From NCBI GenBank assembly GCA_963848335.1, contig CAWKDD010000001.1, positions 744,001 to 808,000 on the forward strand: 64,000 nt of DNA. The letters run 5' to 3'. The DNA is from Chersky-840 sp963848335 (GTDB taxonomy: Bacteria > Actinomycetota > Acidimicrobiia > Acidimicrobiales > UBA8190). The notes below the pieces were generated by a model that saw only the letters and a list, made by a program, of their open reading frames with translations, was not told the origin of the DNA and searched no databases. Both the position numbers and the translations under genes were made by a program. Numbering within the stretch: position 1 is the stretch's first letter; every line of letters starts with the position of its first letter. This document shows, in pieces, positions 47,407 to 55,946 of the stretch.

Positions 47407-48085
47407 CGCTGCGGGCGCCTAGGAGCCGCGACACCCCGGGCAGCGTCTCGGTCGTCACGCTGAGCCTGGGGAGATGGGTCCCGAGATCTCTCCCCGCCGC
47501 GTCGATCTCGGCCGTGGCCTTGTCGCGATCGGCGGCCAGCAGCCGCTCGTCGGCGAGGAGCTTCGATCGTGTCTGGGCGTCCCCTGGGGCCGAGGTCAGG
47601 GTCTGGACCGCCTCGATGGCCGCCAGGGCGTCGGAGGTGGCCCACACCGTCACCGTGTTCACCGCCTGGCCCACCTGCTTGCCCGCGCTGGTGCCGGGGA
47701 CATCGAGGTCCGACAGGTCGAAGATGCTGTCGTTGGTGAACGAGCACGCGTTCTGGTCGTCCCCCAGCAGGCCCGGGATCTGGGCCCGGTGGGCCGAGCT
47801 CAGCCGACCCGACTCGTCGCCGTAGAGGGTGAGGGCCTCGTGGATGGAGAAGACACACGGGGCGACGTCGGTGTTGATCTCGCTGATGACGGTGGACTCC
47901 GCCTGGATGTCGCTCCCCCTCGACGTGGTGGTGGGGAGGTCGCTGATGACGGCGGCGGCGATGACCACCGCCACACCGGCGGCCACCAGGAAAGAGCGGC
48001 GGCGGTACCAGCGCCTCGGCCGGCCTCCGGCCTCGGGGGCGGGGGAGGAGGGACGCTGTGCGGTGGTGGGCCCGATCGTGCTCAC
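47249..48085 (-). CDS. Membrane-anchored protein next to SCO1, unknown function; 3' end uncertain
   Basis: GTG at 48085 overlaps the stop of the SCO1 gene by four bases, so the two are co-translated. After a short cytoplasmic start there is one helix (SFLVAAGVAVVIAAAVISDL) and a soluble outside domain of about 170 residues (DIQAESTVISEINTDVAPCVFSIHEALTLY, LLGDDQNACSFTNDSIFDL, DLDVPG, KLLADERLLAADRDKATAEI). Two cysteines could pair. The domain appears complete near LPGVSRLLGA, about 47430. Beyond that the frame reads Arg/Pro-rich sequence antisense to the convergent CtaG-like gene, so a missed stop there (TAG in a neighbouring frame) is likely. Confidence 0.6.
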   Translation of the reverse strand: MSTIGPTTAQRPSSPAPEAGGRPRRWYRRRSFLVAAGVAVVIAAAVISDLPTTTSRGSDIQAESTVISEINTDVAPCVFSIHEALTLYGDESGRLSSAHRAQIPGLLGDDQNACSFTNDSIFDLSDLDVPGTSAGKQVGQAVNTVTVWATSDALAAIEAVQTLTSAPGDAQTRSKLLADERLLAADRDKATAEIDAAGRDLGTHLPRLSVTTETLPGVSRLLGARSVTRRPPPFAAGRRAPAGTAPRRRPRRFAATAPGSRRSRGERRTAPSATTRRW

Positions 48086-48945
48086 GACGCCCCCCCGAGG
48101 GTCTGGCGGGCATAGGTGGCGATGCCCTGGCCCCACCGGGCGATGCTCGGAGGGGCCAGGCTGAAGGTCCCCGTGGTGCTCTCGTCGGCGAACGGCGTGG
48201 CCTGGTAGCGGAGGAGTCCGTCGGGGCCGATGAAGTCCATGACGTCGTTGTGGGCCACGAGCCCCGAGGTGCGCGAGACGTTGATCGACACCCCGTAGGC
48301 CTGCCACACGCGGTTCAGGGTGTCGAGGTCCGAGGTCAGGAAGTGCCAATTGGCCACGGCTCCCAGTCCCGTGTGCGTGGCCGCCGCCGCCGCTGGCCCC
48401 GCCGACAGCGCCAGCGGATCGGTGTTCACGGTCAGGAACACCACATGGCTCGCCTCCGGGCCCAGGTCGGCGGCCGCCCGCACCAGCTCGGCCGACAGCA
48501 CCGGGCAGATGTCCTGGCAGGGGGAGTCGAAGAAGGTGAGGACGACGGCGTCGCCGTGCTCGTCGGCGAGCGACACGGCGTGGCCGGCCTGGTCGGTGAG
48601 CGCGAAGCCCGGTGCTGGCGCCCCCGAGAGCGTGACAATTCCCATGAACTGCGCCAGAGGCGCGCCGACCTCCCGGGTGGAGGGTGAGGACGACGGTGGC
48701 GCCACCACCGGCGCGACCGGAGTCGACGTCGTCGAGTTGGTCGCGGTCGAGGCCGGGTTGAGGCCGCTGCCCGAGAGCACGTGCTCCAGGAGGGCGCCCC
48801 CGATCCCGAGCACGGCGACGGCAGCCGCCACCACCAGGAAGAACCGGTGCGGGATCTTCGGCTCCGCCCGGGTGAATGCGGCGGCGCGCTCTGCCTCGGT
48901 GAGTCGGGGTGGAGCGGCATCCTCATCGGTCAGGTCCGTAGACAC
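48082..48945 (-). CDS. SCO1/SenC-family copper chaperone, copy 2
   Basis: A 287-residue protein. An acidic cytoplasmic N-terminus precedes one helix (FFLVVAAAVAVLGIGGALLE), a Ser/Thr/Pro linker and a thioredoxin-fold domain with the copper ligands C143 and C147 in SPCQDICPVL and H232 in GLVAHNDVMDF. It delivers copper to the CuA site. Start at ATG 48945. It is only about 25% similar by eye to copy 1 outside the motifs. It lies between the heme O synthase and the unknown membrane protein, all on the minus strand. Confidence 0.88.
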   Translation of the reverse strand: MSTDLTDEDAAPPRLTEAERAAAFTRAEPKIPHRFFLVVAAAVAVLGIGGALLEHVLSGSGLNPASTATNSTTSTPVAPVVAPPSSSPSTREVGAPLAQFMGIVTLSGAPAPGFALTDQAGHAVSLADEHGDAVVLTFFDSPCQDICPVLSAELVRAAADLGPEASHVVFLTVNTDPLALSAGPAAAAATHTGLGAVANWHFLTSDLDTLNRVWQAYGVSINVSRTSGLVAHNDVMDFIGPDGLLRYQATPFADESTTGTFSLAPPSIARWGQGIATYARQTLGGAS

Positions 48946-48976
48946 CGTCTCGCCGGTTTCGTGCCCGTGGCCCGTC

Positions 48977-49975
48977 TCAGTGGACGCGGATGACGGCGTC
49001 GACGCCCATCACCACGAACAAGGCGGTGAGGTAGGTGATCGAGAACCCGAAAAGCTTCATGGCCCTGCGGGGACTGGGGTCGCGCCACAGGGCCCGGCTG
49101 TAGCCGAGGAACGCCGCACCGAGCACCAAGGCGCCCAGGGCGTATCCGAGGTTCAAGTGAGCCACCGGCGCCAGGACCAGGGACAACACCCACAGGGCCA
49201 CGACGTACGCCATGATGCGGCGCGTCACCGTGCGGAGGTTGGCCACAGACGGGAGCATCGGCACCCGCGCCATGGCGTAGTCGTCGCGGTAGCGCACGGC
49301 GAGTGCCCAGAAGTGCGGCGGTGTCCACAGGAAGATGATCCCGAACATCACGAAGGGGGCGAGACCCAGGTGCCCGGTCACCGCGCTCCACCCGACGAGC
49401 ACCGGGACCGCTCCCGCCGCACCACCGATGACGATGTTCTGGGGAGAGGACCGCTTGAGCCACATGGTGTAGACGCCCATGTAGAACGCGGTGGCCGACA
49501 GGGCCAGCACGGCCGAGAGCGGGTTCACCGTCCACCACAGCAGCGCGAACGCCGCCACCTCGAGCGTGACGGCGAAGATGGTCGCCGCCATGGGTGTGAT
49601 CGCACCCGTCACGAGCGGTCGGTTCTTCGTCCGCTCCATTCGAGCGTCGATGTCGCGGTCGTACACCATGTTCATGGCGTTGGCGCCGCCGGCCGCCAAG
49701 GCGCCGCCGGCGACGGTCATCACCATGAGACGGATCGAAGGGACGTGGCGGGCGGCCACGAACATGGTCGGGACCGTCGTGATGAGGAGGAGCTCGATGA
49801 TCCGAGGCTTGGTCAGGGCCAGGTAAGCGCCGAGCCGCGCCGTCACACGGGAGCGGGGCCGGACGACGTGCAGTTCTCCGATCCCCAGCCGGTTCAGCAC
49901 CACGCCGATGCTACCCCTCGGACCTCGCGGGTGCCACGACCGACTGCGGGTGTCGGAAGCCCGTTCCACGGGCAT
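48977..49975 (-). CDS. ctaB: Protoheme IX farnesyltransferase (heme O synthase)
   Basis: UbiA-family membrane enzyme that adds farnesyl to heme B to give heme O, the precursor of heme A for the oxidase. About nine helices start at TKPRIIELLLITTVP. The prenyl-diphosphate metal motif is NAMNMVYDRDIDARMERTKNRP and the second conserved loop is WTPPHFWALAVRYRDDYA, both diagnostic. ATG at 49975 has GAGG upstream. GTG at 49903, with GAGGGG ten bases before it, is an equally good start and gives the usual family length of about 305 residues. No heme A synthase (ctaA) is found in the window. Confidence 0.93.
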   Translation of the reverse strand: MPVERASDTRSRSWHPRGPRGSIGVVLNRLGIGELHVVRPRSRVTARLGAYLALTKPRIIELLLITTVPTMFVAARHVPSIRLMVMTVAGGALAAGGANAMNMVYDRDIDARMERTKNRPLVTGAITPMAATIFAVTLEVAAFALLWWTVNPLSAVLALSATAFYMGVYTMWLKRSSPQNIVIGGAAGAVPVLVGWSAVTGHLGLAPFVMFGIIFLWTPPHFWALAVRYRDDYAMARVPMLPSVANLRTVTRRIMAYVVALWVLSLVLAPVAHLNLGYALGALVLGAAFLGYSRALWRDPSPRRAMKLFGFSITYLTALFVVMGVDAVIRVH

Positions 49976-50021
49976 TTTCGACCTCGATCACGAGGCGTGG
50001 GCATAAGCTCTTCGCACGTCG

Positions 50022-51038
50022 ATGCGCGCCGGGAACACGACATGGACCGACCGGGCTCTGCAGGCGTTGCGGCTCGAGCGCGACCCCGTGCACCGGTCTC
50101 CCGCCCCGGGCCGGGTGGCGCTGGCGACCCTCGCCTCGCTGGGGGGGTCCCTGGCCGTGGACGCGCTCTTGGTGGCGGCGGGCACCCGGTTGTTCCCCGC
50201 CACCGCCGGCTACGCCCACTTCCGATTCTCCGACTATGGCAAGCTGACCGCCATCGGGGTGGTGGTGGCCTGTGTGGCCTGGCCGATCACGACCCGCATC
50301 AGCGCGGCTCCCCGCTGGCTGTTCCTGCGCATGGCGGTGCTCGTGACCGTCGTCCTGTGGCTCCCCGACCTGTGGATCCTCTCGAGGGGCCAGCCTCCCC
50401 GGGCCGTGGCGGTGCTGATGGTCATGCACCTTGCCATCGCCCTCGTCACCTACAACCTCCTCGTCCGCCTCGCCCCCGCCCGCGTGGGCCTGTCCCAGCC
50501 GGCCCCGGCCGGCGACGCGTGCGGGCCGGGTGACGGGCACGCCTCGGGGTCCCCGCCCGAGCTCGGCTCGGCCCGCCGCACGGCACGCCGGGTGGGTCTT
50601 TGCATGGCGAGCCTGGTGGTGGTGGAGCTCGCCCTCGGGATCGCAGCGCTGGTCGTCGTCCCTTACGCACGCCGGACCGTGTTGGTACCGGCGCAGGGCC
50701 GGCCCCTGTACCTGACCCACGCCGCCGTCGGGGGGCTTCTCGGGGTCGGCGCTATCGCGCTCTTCGTCGTGGCACGTCGCGCGGGGCGCTTCGTACGCCT
50801 CGGGTCGGTGGTCGGACTGGTCGGTGTGGCCATGGCGGCGGGCGGGGGAGGGGCCAGCATCGGTCACCCCACCCGCCTGCTCGGTGTTGGCCTCATGCTC
50901 GTCGGGAGCGTGGTCGCCGTCTTCGGCTACCTCATGATGTTGGTCGAGACTCCACCGTCGGGCCCGCGGGCCGGGTCGCTGCGCTCACATGGCCTCGTCG
51001 TTGTGCCCACTGAAACGGAGCAGGAGCAGTCCCAGTAG
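50022..51038 (+). CDS. Polytopic membrane protein, DUF6069-like N-terminal half
   Basis: A 338-residue protein with about eight helices in two sets of four separated by a Pro/Gly/Ala-rich loop (residues 155-190). The first half (ASLGGSLAVDALLVAAGTRLF, IGVVVACVAWPITTRI, AVLMVMHLAIALVTYNLLV) resembles DUF6069 proteins. The second half (LVVVELALGIAALVVVPYAR, LTHAAVGGLLGVGAIALFVVAR) is not recognised, though its HAAVGG recalls heme-binding helices of cytochrome-like proteins. It is divergent from ctaB at the spot where ctaA would be expected, but the typical ctaA motifs are absent. The 3' end overlaps the convergent PsiE-like gene by 54 bases. Confidence 0.68.
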   Translation: MRAGNTTWTDRALQALRLERDPVHRSPAPGRVALATLASLGGSLAVDALLVAAGTRLFPATAGYAHFRFSDYGKLTAIGVVVACVAWPITTRISAAPRWLFLRMAVLVTVVLWLPDLWILSRGQPPRAVAVLMVMHLAIALVTYNLLVRLAPARVGLSQPAPAGDACGPGDGHASGSPPELGSARRTARRVGLCMASLVVVELALGIAALVVVPYARRTVLVPAQGRPLYLTHAAVGGLLGVGAIALFVVARRAGRFVRLGSVVGLVGVAMAAGGGGASIGHPTRLLGVGLMLVGSVVAVFGYLMMLVETPPSGPRAGSLRSHGLVVVPTETEQEQSQ

Positions 51039-51485
51039 GAGAAAGACCACGACCCCGACTCCGACGCCGAGGCCGATGAGCGTGTCGTGGAAGTCGGAGA
51101 TCGACAGGTGCGTGCTCAAGGTCAGGTGGGCTGAAGCGCTCAGGATGTCCCTCACACCAGCCAGGATGCCGATGATCAGGAAGGGTCGGACCGCGAAGGT
51201 CCAGGACCTCAGGTGGCGGAAGACGGTGTGGACGATGTCGAGGAGGATGATCACCACCAGGATGCCGTCGATGGCCCCCACCACGGTCCCGGGGAAGGCG
51301 GTCCACTGGTCGAGGAAATTGACAACGGTCCGCACCAGCACGATGCCCGCCACGATGAGCAGGCTGACGACGATGGCATATTCGATGGCGACGATCACGC
51401 CGGTGATGACCGCATCCGCACCGACGTTGGACTTCCCCGACACTGCGGGCCCAACCGTCACAATGTCACGATAGTGACATTTCAA
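50985..51485 (-). CDS. PsiE-like (phosphate-starvation-inducible) membrane protein
   Basis: A 166-residue protein with four helices: AVITGVIVAIEYAIVVSLLIVAGIVLV, VVGAIDGILVVIILLDIVHTV, PFLIIGILAGVRDIL and GVGVGVVVFLLLGLLLL. The VHTVFRHLRS...VRPFLIIGILAGVRDIL block is typical of the PsiE family, whose biochemical role is unknown. The 5' region has an AT-rich stretch (about 51455-51490) that may be its promoter. Confidence 0.75.
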   Translation of the reverse strand: MKCHYRDIVTVGPAVSGKSNVGADAVITGVIVAIEYAIVVSLLIVAGIVLVRTVVNFLDQWTAFPGTVVGAIDGILVVIILLDIVHTVFRHLRSWTFAVRPFLIIGILAGVRDILSASAHLTLSTHLSISDFHDTLIGLGVGVGVVVFLLLGLLLLRFSGHNDEAM

Positions 51486-51567
51486 GGGGTGTCAAGGTCC
51501 TTCGTGCCAGCTCGTATGAGCGTAAGGTTCAGGCGATCCGAAGGTCGTGACGGTCTAACCTGTCGGC

Positions 51568-51840
51568 GTGCGGAAGCGCTGGTTCTCCCGCAGGGCGCTG
51601 CTCCTCCACGTCGAGTTCTGGTTGCTCGCGCTGGGATGCCTGGCCGCCGGTTGGTGGCAGGTGACGAGGGCTCTGGGGGGGAACGGGCTCAGCTGGTTCT
51701 ATTCCATCGAGTGGCCGGCGTTCGCCTTGCTCGCCGTCTGGGGCTGGTGGCACCTCATCCACGAGGACCCCGACGCCTACCAAGCCCGTAAGCATCCCCC
51801 GCCCGACTGGGACGTCCCTGACGGCATGCCGGACTACTGA
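51568..51840 (+). CDS. Small two-helix actinobacterial membrane protein
   Basis: GTG at 51568 starts a 90-residue protein with helix 1 (LLLHVEFWLLALGCLAAGWWQV), a loop GGNGLSWFYSIEWPAF and helix 2 (ALLAVWGWWHLIH), then a short Pro/Asp-rich tail. The GWWQxxRAxxGNxxSxxYxxEWP pattern is shared by conserved actinobacterial proteins of unknown function and recalls the start of SURF1 oxidase assembly factors. It may be linked to the oxidase genes nearby, but this is inference. Confidence 0.72.
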   Translation: MRKRWFSRRALLLHVEFWLLALGCLAAGWWQVTRALGGNGLSWFYSIEWPAFALLAVWGWWHLIHEDPDAYQARKHPPPDWDVPDGMPDY

Positions 51841-51972
51841 GCCGGCCCGCCCCATCACTGTGGTGGTGCTCCGTCGCCAGGGGTGAGAAATGGACCTTTG
51901 ACCCTTACCGGCGGTGGTCGCCCGCCTCATGCTCGAGAGCAGAAGGGTCATCGCGCCAGGGGGTTCGCATCC

Positions 51973-52842
51973 ATGAGTCCGACCGAGCCTGCCATCCAGA
52001 ACGTCGATGGAGCCGCGGCCCCGGTCGTGGACCTCGATGGGCTCGAGCGCGAGCTGCCGGAGCTGCGGTCCCGGTACCAGGCGGCTTCACCGTTTCCCCA
52101 CATCGCCCTCGACGACTTCTTGGTCCCCGAGGTGGCGAGCCGGGCCGAGGCCGAGTTCCCATCGGTCGATCACGACCGTTGGATCAACTACGTGCACGCC
52201 AACGAGCGGAAGTTCAGCAACACGGACCCCACCACCTGGGGGCCCACGCTGCAATCGGTGTGGAAGACCCTGACCTCGCCTCGGTTCGTGGCGTTCCTGA
52301 GCGGGCTCACCGGGATCGACGGCCTGATCAGCGACGATTCCCTCGAAGGTGCCGGTCTGCACCAGACCCAGGCGGGGGGCTATCTCAACATCCACGCAGA
52401 CTTCACCGTGCACCCGCACAAGCGGCACTGGCGCCGCAGGGCCAATCTCCTCGTATATCTCAACGCCGAGTGGCCTGCCGAGTACGGCGGCGACCTCGAG
52501 TTGTGGAGTCGCGACATGAAACGGTGCGAGGAGTCGATCGCCCCCATCGGCAACCGGGCGGTGGTCTTCACCACCGGGGCCGACACCTGGCACGGCCATC
52601 CCGACCCGCTTCGCTGTCCACCGGAGACAGCCCGCCGGTCACTGGCCGTCTACTACTACACGGAGGAGGACCACCCCGCCGCCCGTTCGACCGAGTACCG
52701 GGCCCGTCCCGATGACGGGGCCAAGGCTCTGCTCATCTACGCCGACAAGGAAGCCGTGCGCGCCTATGACTGGGTAAAGCGCCGCGTCGGCCTGTCGGAT
52801 CGGTTCATAGGCAAGTTCCTGGGCGGAAGACGGAAGAGGTGA
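51973..52842 (+). CDS. 2-oxoglutarate/Fe(II)-dependent oxygenase
   Basis: A 289-residue soluble enzyme with the double-stranded beta-helix fold of prolyl-4-hydroxylase-type proteins. Iron ligands: H141 and D143 in LNIHADF and H207 in DTWHGHP. The 2-oxoglutarate-binding Arg is R221 or R222 in RRSLAVYYY. The sequence before it (PFPHIALDDFLVPEVA) is the usual N-terminal signature. Such enzymes hydroxylate small molecules, sugars or proteins; the substrate is not indicated. Start at ATG 51973; it is flanked by unrelated genes. Confidence 0.85.
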   Translation: MSPTEPAIQNVDGAAAPVVDLDGLERELPELRSRYQAASPFPHIALDDFLVPEVASRAEAEFPSVDHDRWINYVHANERKFSNTDPTTWGPTLQSVWKTLTSPRFVAFLSGLTGIDGLISDDSLEGAGLHQTQAGGYLNIHADFTVHPHKRHWRRRANLLVYLNAEWPAEYGGDLELWSRDMKRCEESIAPIGNRAVVFTTGADTWHGHPDPLRCPPETARRSLAVYYYTEEDHPAARSTEYRARPDDGAKALLIYADKEAVRAYDWVKRRVGLSDRFIGKFLGGRRKR

Positions 52843-52894
52843 CGGGGGGAAGATGACTTTGCCTGCTGCGACCCTCGGCATGTCGCCCCGCGAT

Positions 52895-54502
52895 TCAACT
52901 CCCGCCGGTCAGTGTCGCGATGGCCAAAGCCTTGGCCCACAGGTAGTCGGCCTTGCCCGACGGTGAGCGCTTGATGGCGCCGACCACCACGACATGACGG
53001 GGGACCTTGTATCCCGCCAGCCACTGGCGGCAGCGCGTGCGCAGTGCTTCGGCGTCGACCCGGCACCCTGCCCGGGGCGCCACTACTGCCACCACTCGCT
53101 CTCCGTAGCGATCATCGGGCACACCGACGACCACGACGTCCTCAACCTCGTCACAGCGCTTCACGGCCGCTTCGACTTCGTCGGGGAACACCTTCTCCCC
53201 CCCGGTGTTGATGCACAGCGTCCCGCGCCCCAGGAACGTGATGGTCCCGTCGGCGTCGACTGTGGCCATGTCACCGGGAAGCGCCCAGCGTCGGCCGGAG
53301 GCTTCCACGAAGGTTGTGGCGGTCCTTTCGGCATCTCCGAGATAACCGAGGGGTATGTGGCCGCTGCGGGCCAGGCGGCCGACTACGCCGGAGCCCGGCG
53401 CCACGGGTCGCAGAGCTTCGTCGAGTACGTCGGTGGACTCGTCGACATGCAGGCGCGGTACGCCGTAGGGTTCGTCGTCCCGAGCGCGTCCGCCCAGCTG
53501 TCCGGTCTCCGACGATCCGAACGCGTCGGCAACGATGCAACCGGGAAGCGCCGCGGCCAGGCGTTGCTTGGTGCCCGAAGAGAGTATGGCGCCGCCCGAG
53601 CCCACGGCCATGAGCGACGACACGTCGTAATCCCCCGGGTGGACTTCGAGCTCGTCGAGCAGGGGCCGCGCCATGGCGTCACCCACGACGACGAGGATGT
53701 TCACCGCCTCTGCGCCCACCAGGCGCCAGGTGGCCATGGGATCGAACTGCCCGCCGGGAAGCGTGACGACCTTTCCCCCGCCGAAAAGCATGGTGAAGGC
53801 CAGCCAGTGCGCGCTGGAATGCATGAAAGGGGGGCACGGCAGCGCCGTCAGGCCCGGCCTCATCACCCGGGTGACGAGCTCGGCGGGGGATTCGATGAAG
53901 TTGCCGAGCGCAAGGGGATCGCCGCCGCCCATCCCGGCGAAGAAGATGTCCTCATGACGCCACAGCACCCCTTTGGGCATGCCCGTGGTCCCTCCGGTGT
54001 AGACACAGTAGAGATCGTCGGCCGACCGGGGCGGGAAGCCGCGCCCGTCGGGGGCGGCCGACAGCGCGCCCTCGTAGTCGTACCCGAGGCTCGAAGGACT
54101 CTTGCTGTCAGGCACCTCGAGCAGTGCCCGGAGTCCGGGCACTGCGGCCAAGGCGTCCCTCACCGCAGAGGCGAAGCGACTGTGGAAGATCAGGCCGACC
54201 AGCCCTGCATCCTGATACAGGTAGAGAAGCTCCGAGGAGACGTACCGGTAATTGACGTTGACGGGAACGGCGCGGATCTTGAAGGAGGCCAGCATCCCCT
54301 CGAGGTACTCGCTTCCATTGGCAAGCTGAAGGCCGATGCGGTCGCCGGGACCGACTCCCGACGCGGCGAGATGGTGCGCGAGACGGTTCACCCGACGGTC
54401 GAGCTCGACGTAGCTCAGTCGACGATCGTCGGCGACAATCGCCGGCTGCTGCGGGACGACGTCGACCACGCTCTCGAAGAGGTCGGCCAGATTGAATTCC
54501 AT
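52895..54502 (-). CDS. Acyl-CoA synthetase (AMP-binding, FadD-like)
   Basis: A 535-residue ANL-superfamily ligase that activates a fatty or other carboxylic acid to its CoA ester via acyl-AMP. P-loop YTGGTTGMPKGV (about 168-179), the A4/A5 region FGSSETGQLGG, the hinge-side WALPGDMATVDADG, GRGTLCINTGGEKVFPDEVE, and the catalytic C-terminal Lys in KRSPSGKADY. ATG at 54502 has AGGAGG five bases upstream. It is transcribed divergently from the neutral-lipid genes, about 110 bp away, which suggests that it supplies acyl-CoA to the WS/DGAT enzyme. Confidence 0.9.
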   Translation of the reverse strand: MEFNLADLFESVVDVVPQQPAIVADDRRLSYVELDRRVNRLAHHLAASGVGPGDRIGLQLANGSEYLEGMLASFKIRAVPVNVNYRYVSSELLYLYQDAGLVGLIFHSRFASAVRDALAAVPGLRALLEVPDSKSPSSLGYDYEGALSAAPDGRGFPPRSADDLYCVYTGGTTGMPKGVLWRHEDIFFAGMGGGDPLALGNFIESPAELVTRVMRPGLTALPCPPFMHSSAHWLAFTMLFGGGKVVTLPGGQFDPMATWRLVGAEAVNILVVVGDAMARPLLDELEVHPGDYDVSSLMAVGSGGAILSSGTKQRLAAALPGCIVADAFGSSETGQLGGRARDDEPYGVPRLHVDESTDVLDEALRPVAPGSGVVGRLARSGHIPLGYLGDAERTATTFVEASGRRWALPGDMATVDADGTITFLGRGTLCINTGGEKVFPDEVEAAVKRCDEVEDVVVVGVPDDRYGERVVAVVAPRAGCRVDAEALRTRCRQWLAGYKVPRHVVVVGAIKRSPSGKADYLWAKALAIATLTGGS

Positions 54503-54611
54503 CCTCGCCTCCTTTCCCCGTCGCTCGCGTCGCGGTCGTCGACGTAGTATGACCGTCGGAAGGCTCGGCCGGCCGGCGACTCGGTCGGCGCAGCCTGGCG
54601 GGAAGGGGCTC

Positions 54612-55943
54612 ATGGGGAACGCCCAGTGCGCCGTGGACGCAGCACCCACCCTGGCGACGGCGGACGACGGATCGGGGTCTGACGCAACTGGTGCTGGTCA
54701 GGGATCTCCATCGCTCTTCGAACGCGTGGTGGGGCCGTATCGCGCCGTGATGAAGTTCCTGGGTCGACGCGCGCTCGCCCGGGCCACGCTGGCCGTCCCT
54801 CGCACGCTGCGTTTCATGGGTGCCGCGGCACGCAGCGGTGAGGTTTCCGATGGCCTAGCGGCACCGAGCCTCTCGCTCGGACTGGCGGCCGGGGTGGCCA
54901 TGGACGAGGCCCTGCTGGCGATGGCCATGACACCGAACCGGTTCCCTCGGCGAGCCGACTTCGCCCGAGTGAGCACCGAGCTCGGGGAGGCCCGCCGGTT
55001 GTTCACGAGGCGGGGATGGGTGGCGCGTCCCTTGTCTTATCATCGCACCCCACCTCTGCTCGCCGCCGAGGATGTCGACACGAATCATGGGTGGGCTCTC
55101 GGCCTGGGCTACGAGCGGATTACCTACGACAGCAGATTCTCGACACGCCCGAGCGAGCCGGGCGGGGAGCGCTGGATGGCGTACGAGCCCAACCGTCGAG
55201 CGACAGCGGCTATCGTCCGCCACCGCGGGGCGTCGCGTCCTTGGGTGGTCTGCGTACACGGGTTCTGCATGGGCTATCCCTTCATGGACTTCGTGGGCCT
55301 GCATGTCGCCAAGCTGCACCGGGAGCTCGGGCTCAACGTCGCCATGCCGGTATTGCCGCTGCACGGACCGCGCAAGGTCACCTTGGTGAGCGGCGAGCCG
55401 TTCTTGTCGTTCGACATGATGAACACCGTGCACGGGTTGACCCAGGCGATCTGGGACATCCGCCGTCTGGTGTCGTGGATCAGAGCCCAAGGTGCGACCT
55501 CCATCGCGTTGTACGGGGTATCGCTGGGGGCCTATGTGGTCTCGCTCCTGTCCGGCATCGACGAGGGGTTCGACGCCGTGGTGGCCGGGATCCCGGTGGT
55601 AGACCTCCCGTCTCTGTTCCACGCCCACAGCCCGGTGCACATCCGGGCTCGATCGATCGAGCACCACATCCTGGGTGGTGTGGCAGAAGACGTCTTCCGC
55701 GTGGTGTCTCCGCTGAGTTTCGAGTCGAAGGTTCCCCGCGATCGTCGGTACGTCTTCGCCGGGTACGGCGACCGCATGGCCACCACCGAGCAGGCTCGCA
55801 TGCTGTGGAAGCACTGGGACCAGCCCCGCACCAGCTGGTACTCGGGGAACCATGTGGGCTATCTGTGGTCAGGTCAGGTGGCGGCGTTCGTCGGGGAGTC
55901 ACTGGTGGAGTCCGGGCTCAGCGCCGTCCGTGCCGGGGGCTGA
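54612..55943 (+). CDS. Alpha/beta hydrolase of the neutral-lipid gene set
   Basis: About 443 residues from ATG 54612 (GGAAGGGG just before it; ATG 54549 is an alternative). A helical N-terminal region of about 200 residues precedes the hydrolase fold. The oxyanion region is VVCVHGFCMGYP, the nucleophile Ser is in YGVSLGAY (about residue 304), the probable acid is in AGYGDRMAT and the His in SGNHVGYL. No signal peptide. The gene ends three bases before the WS/DGAT start, so they are co-transcribed and probably co-translated. A lipase, esterase or depolymerase acting on intracellular lipid is the likely role. Confidence 0.8.
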   Translation: MGNAQCAVDAAPTLATADDGSGSDATGAGQGSPSLFERVVGPYRAVMKFLGRRALARATLAVPRTLRFMGAAARSGEVSDGLAAPSLSLGLAAGVAMDEALLAMAMTPNRFPRRADFARVSTELGEARRLFTRRGWVARPLSYHRTPPLLAAEDVDTNHGWALGLGYERITYDSRFSTRPSEPGGERWMAYEPNRRATAAIVRHRGASRPWVVCVHGFCMGYPFMDFVGLHVAKLHRELGLNVAMPVLPLHGPRKVTLVSGEPFLSFDMMNTVHGLTQAIWDIRRLVSWIRAQGATSIALYGVSLGAYVVSLLSGIDEGFDAVVAGIPVVDLPSLFHAHSPVHIRARSIEHHILGGVAEDVFRVVSPLSFESKVPRDRRYVFAGYGDRMATTEQARMLWKHWDQPRTSWYSGNHVGYLWSGQVAAFVGESLVESGLSAVRAGG

Positions 55944-55946
55944 GCC

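Noticed and set aside
50022..51038. Heme A synthase (ctaA)
   Set aside because: It is located beside ctaB and has eight helices, but the conserved CtaA histidine helices and the TGSGLxCPDWP-type loop are not present.
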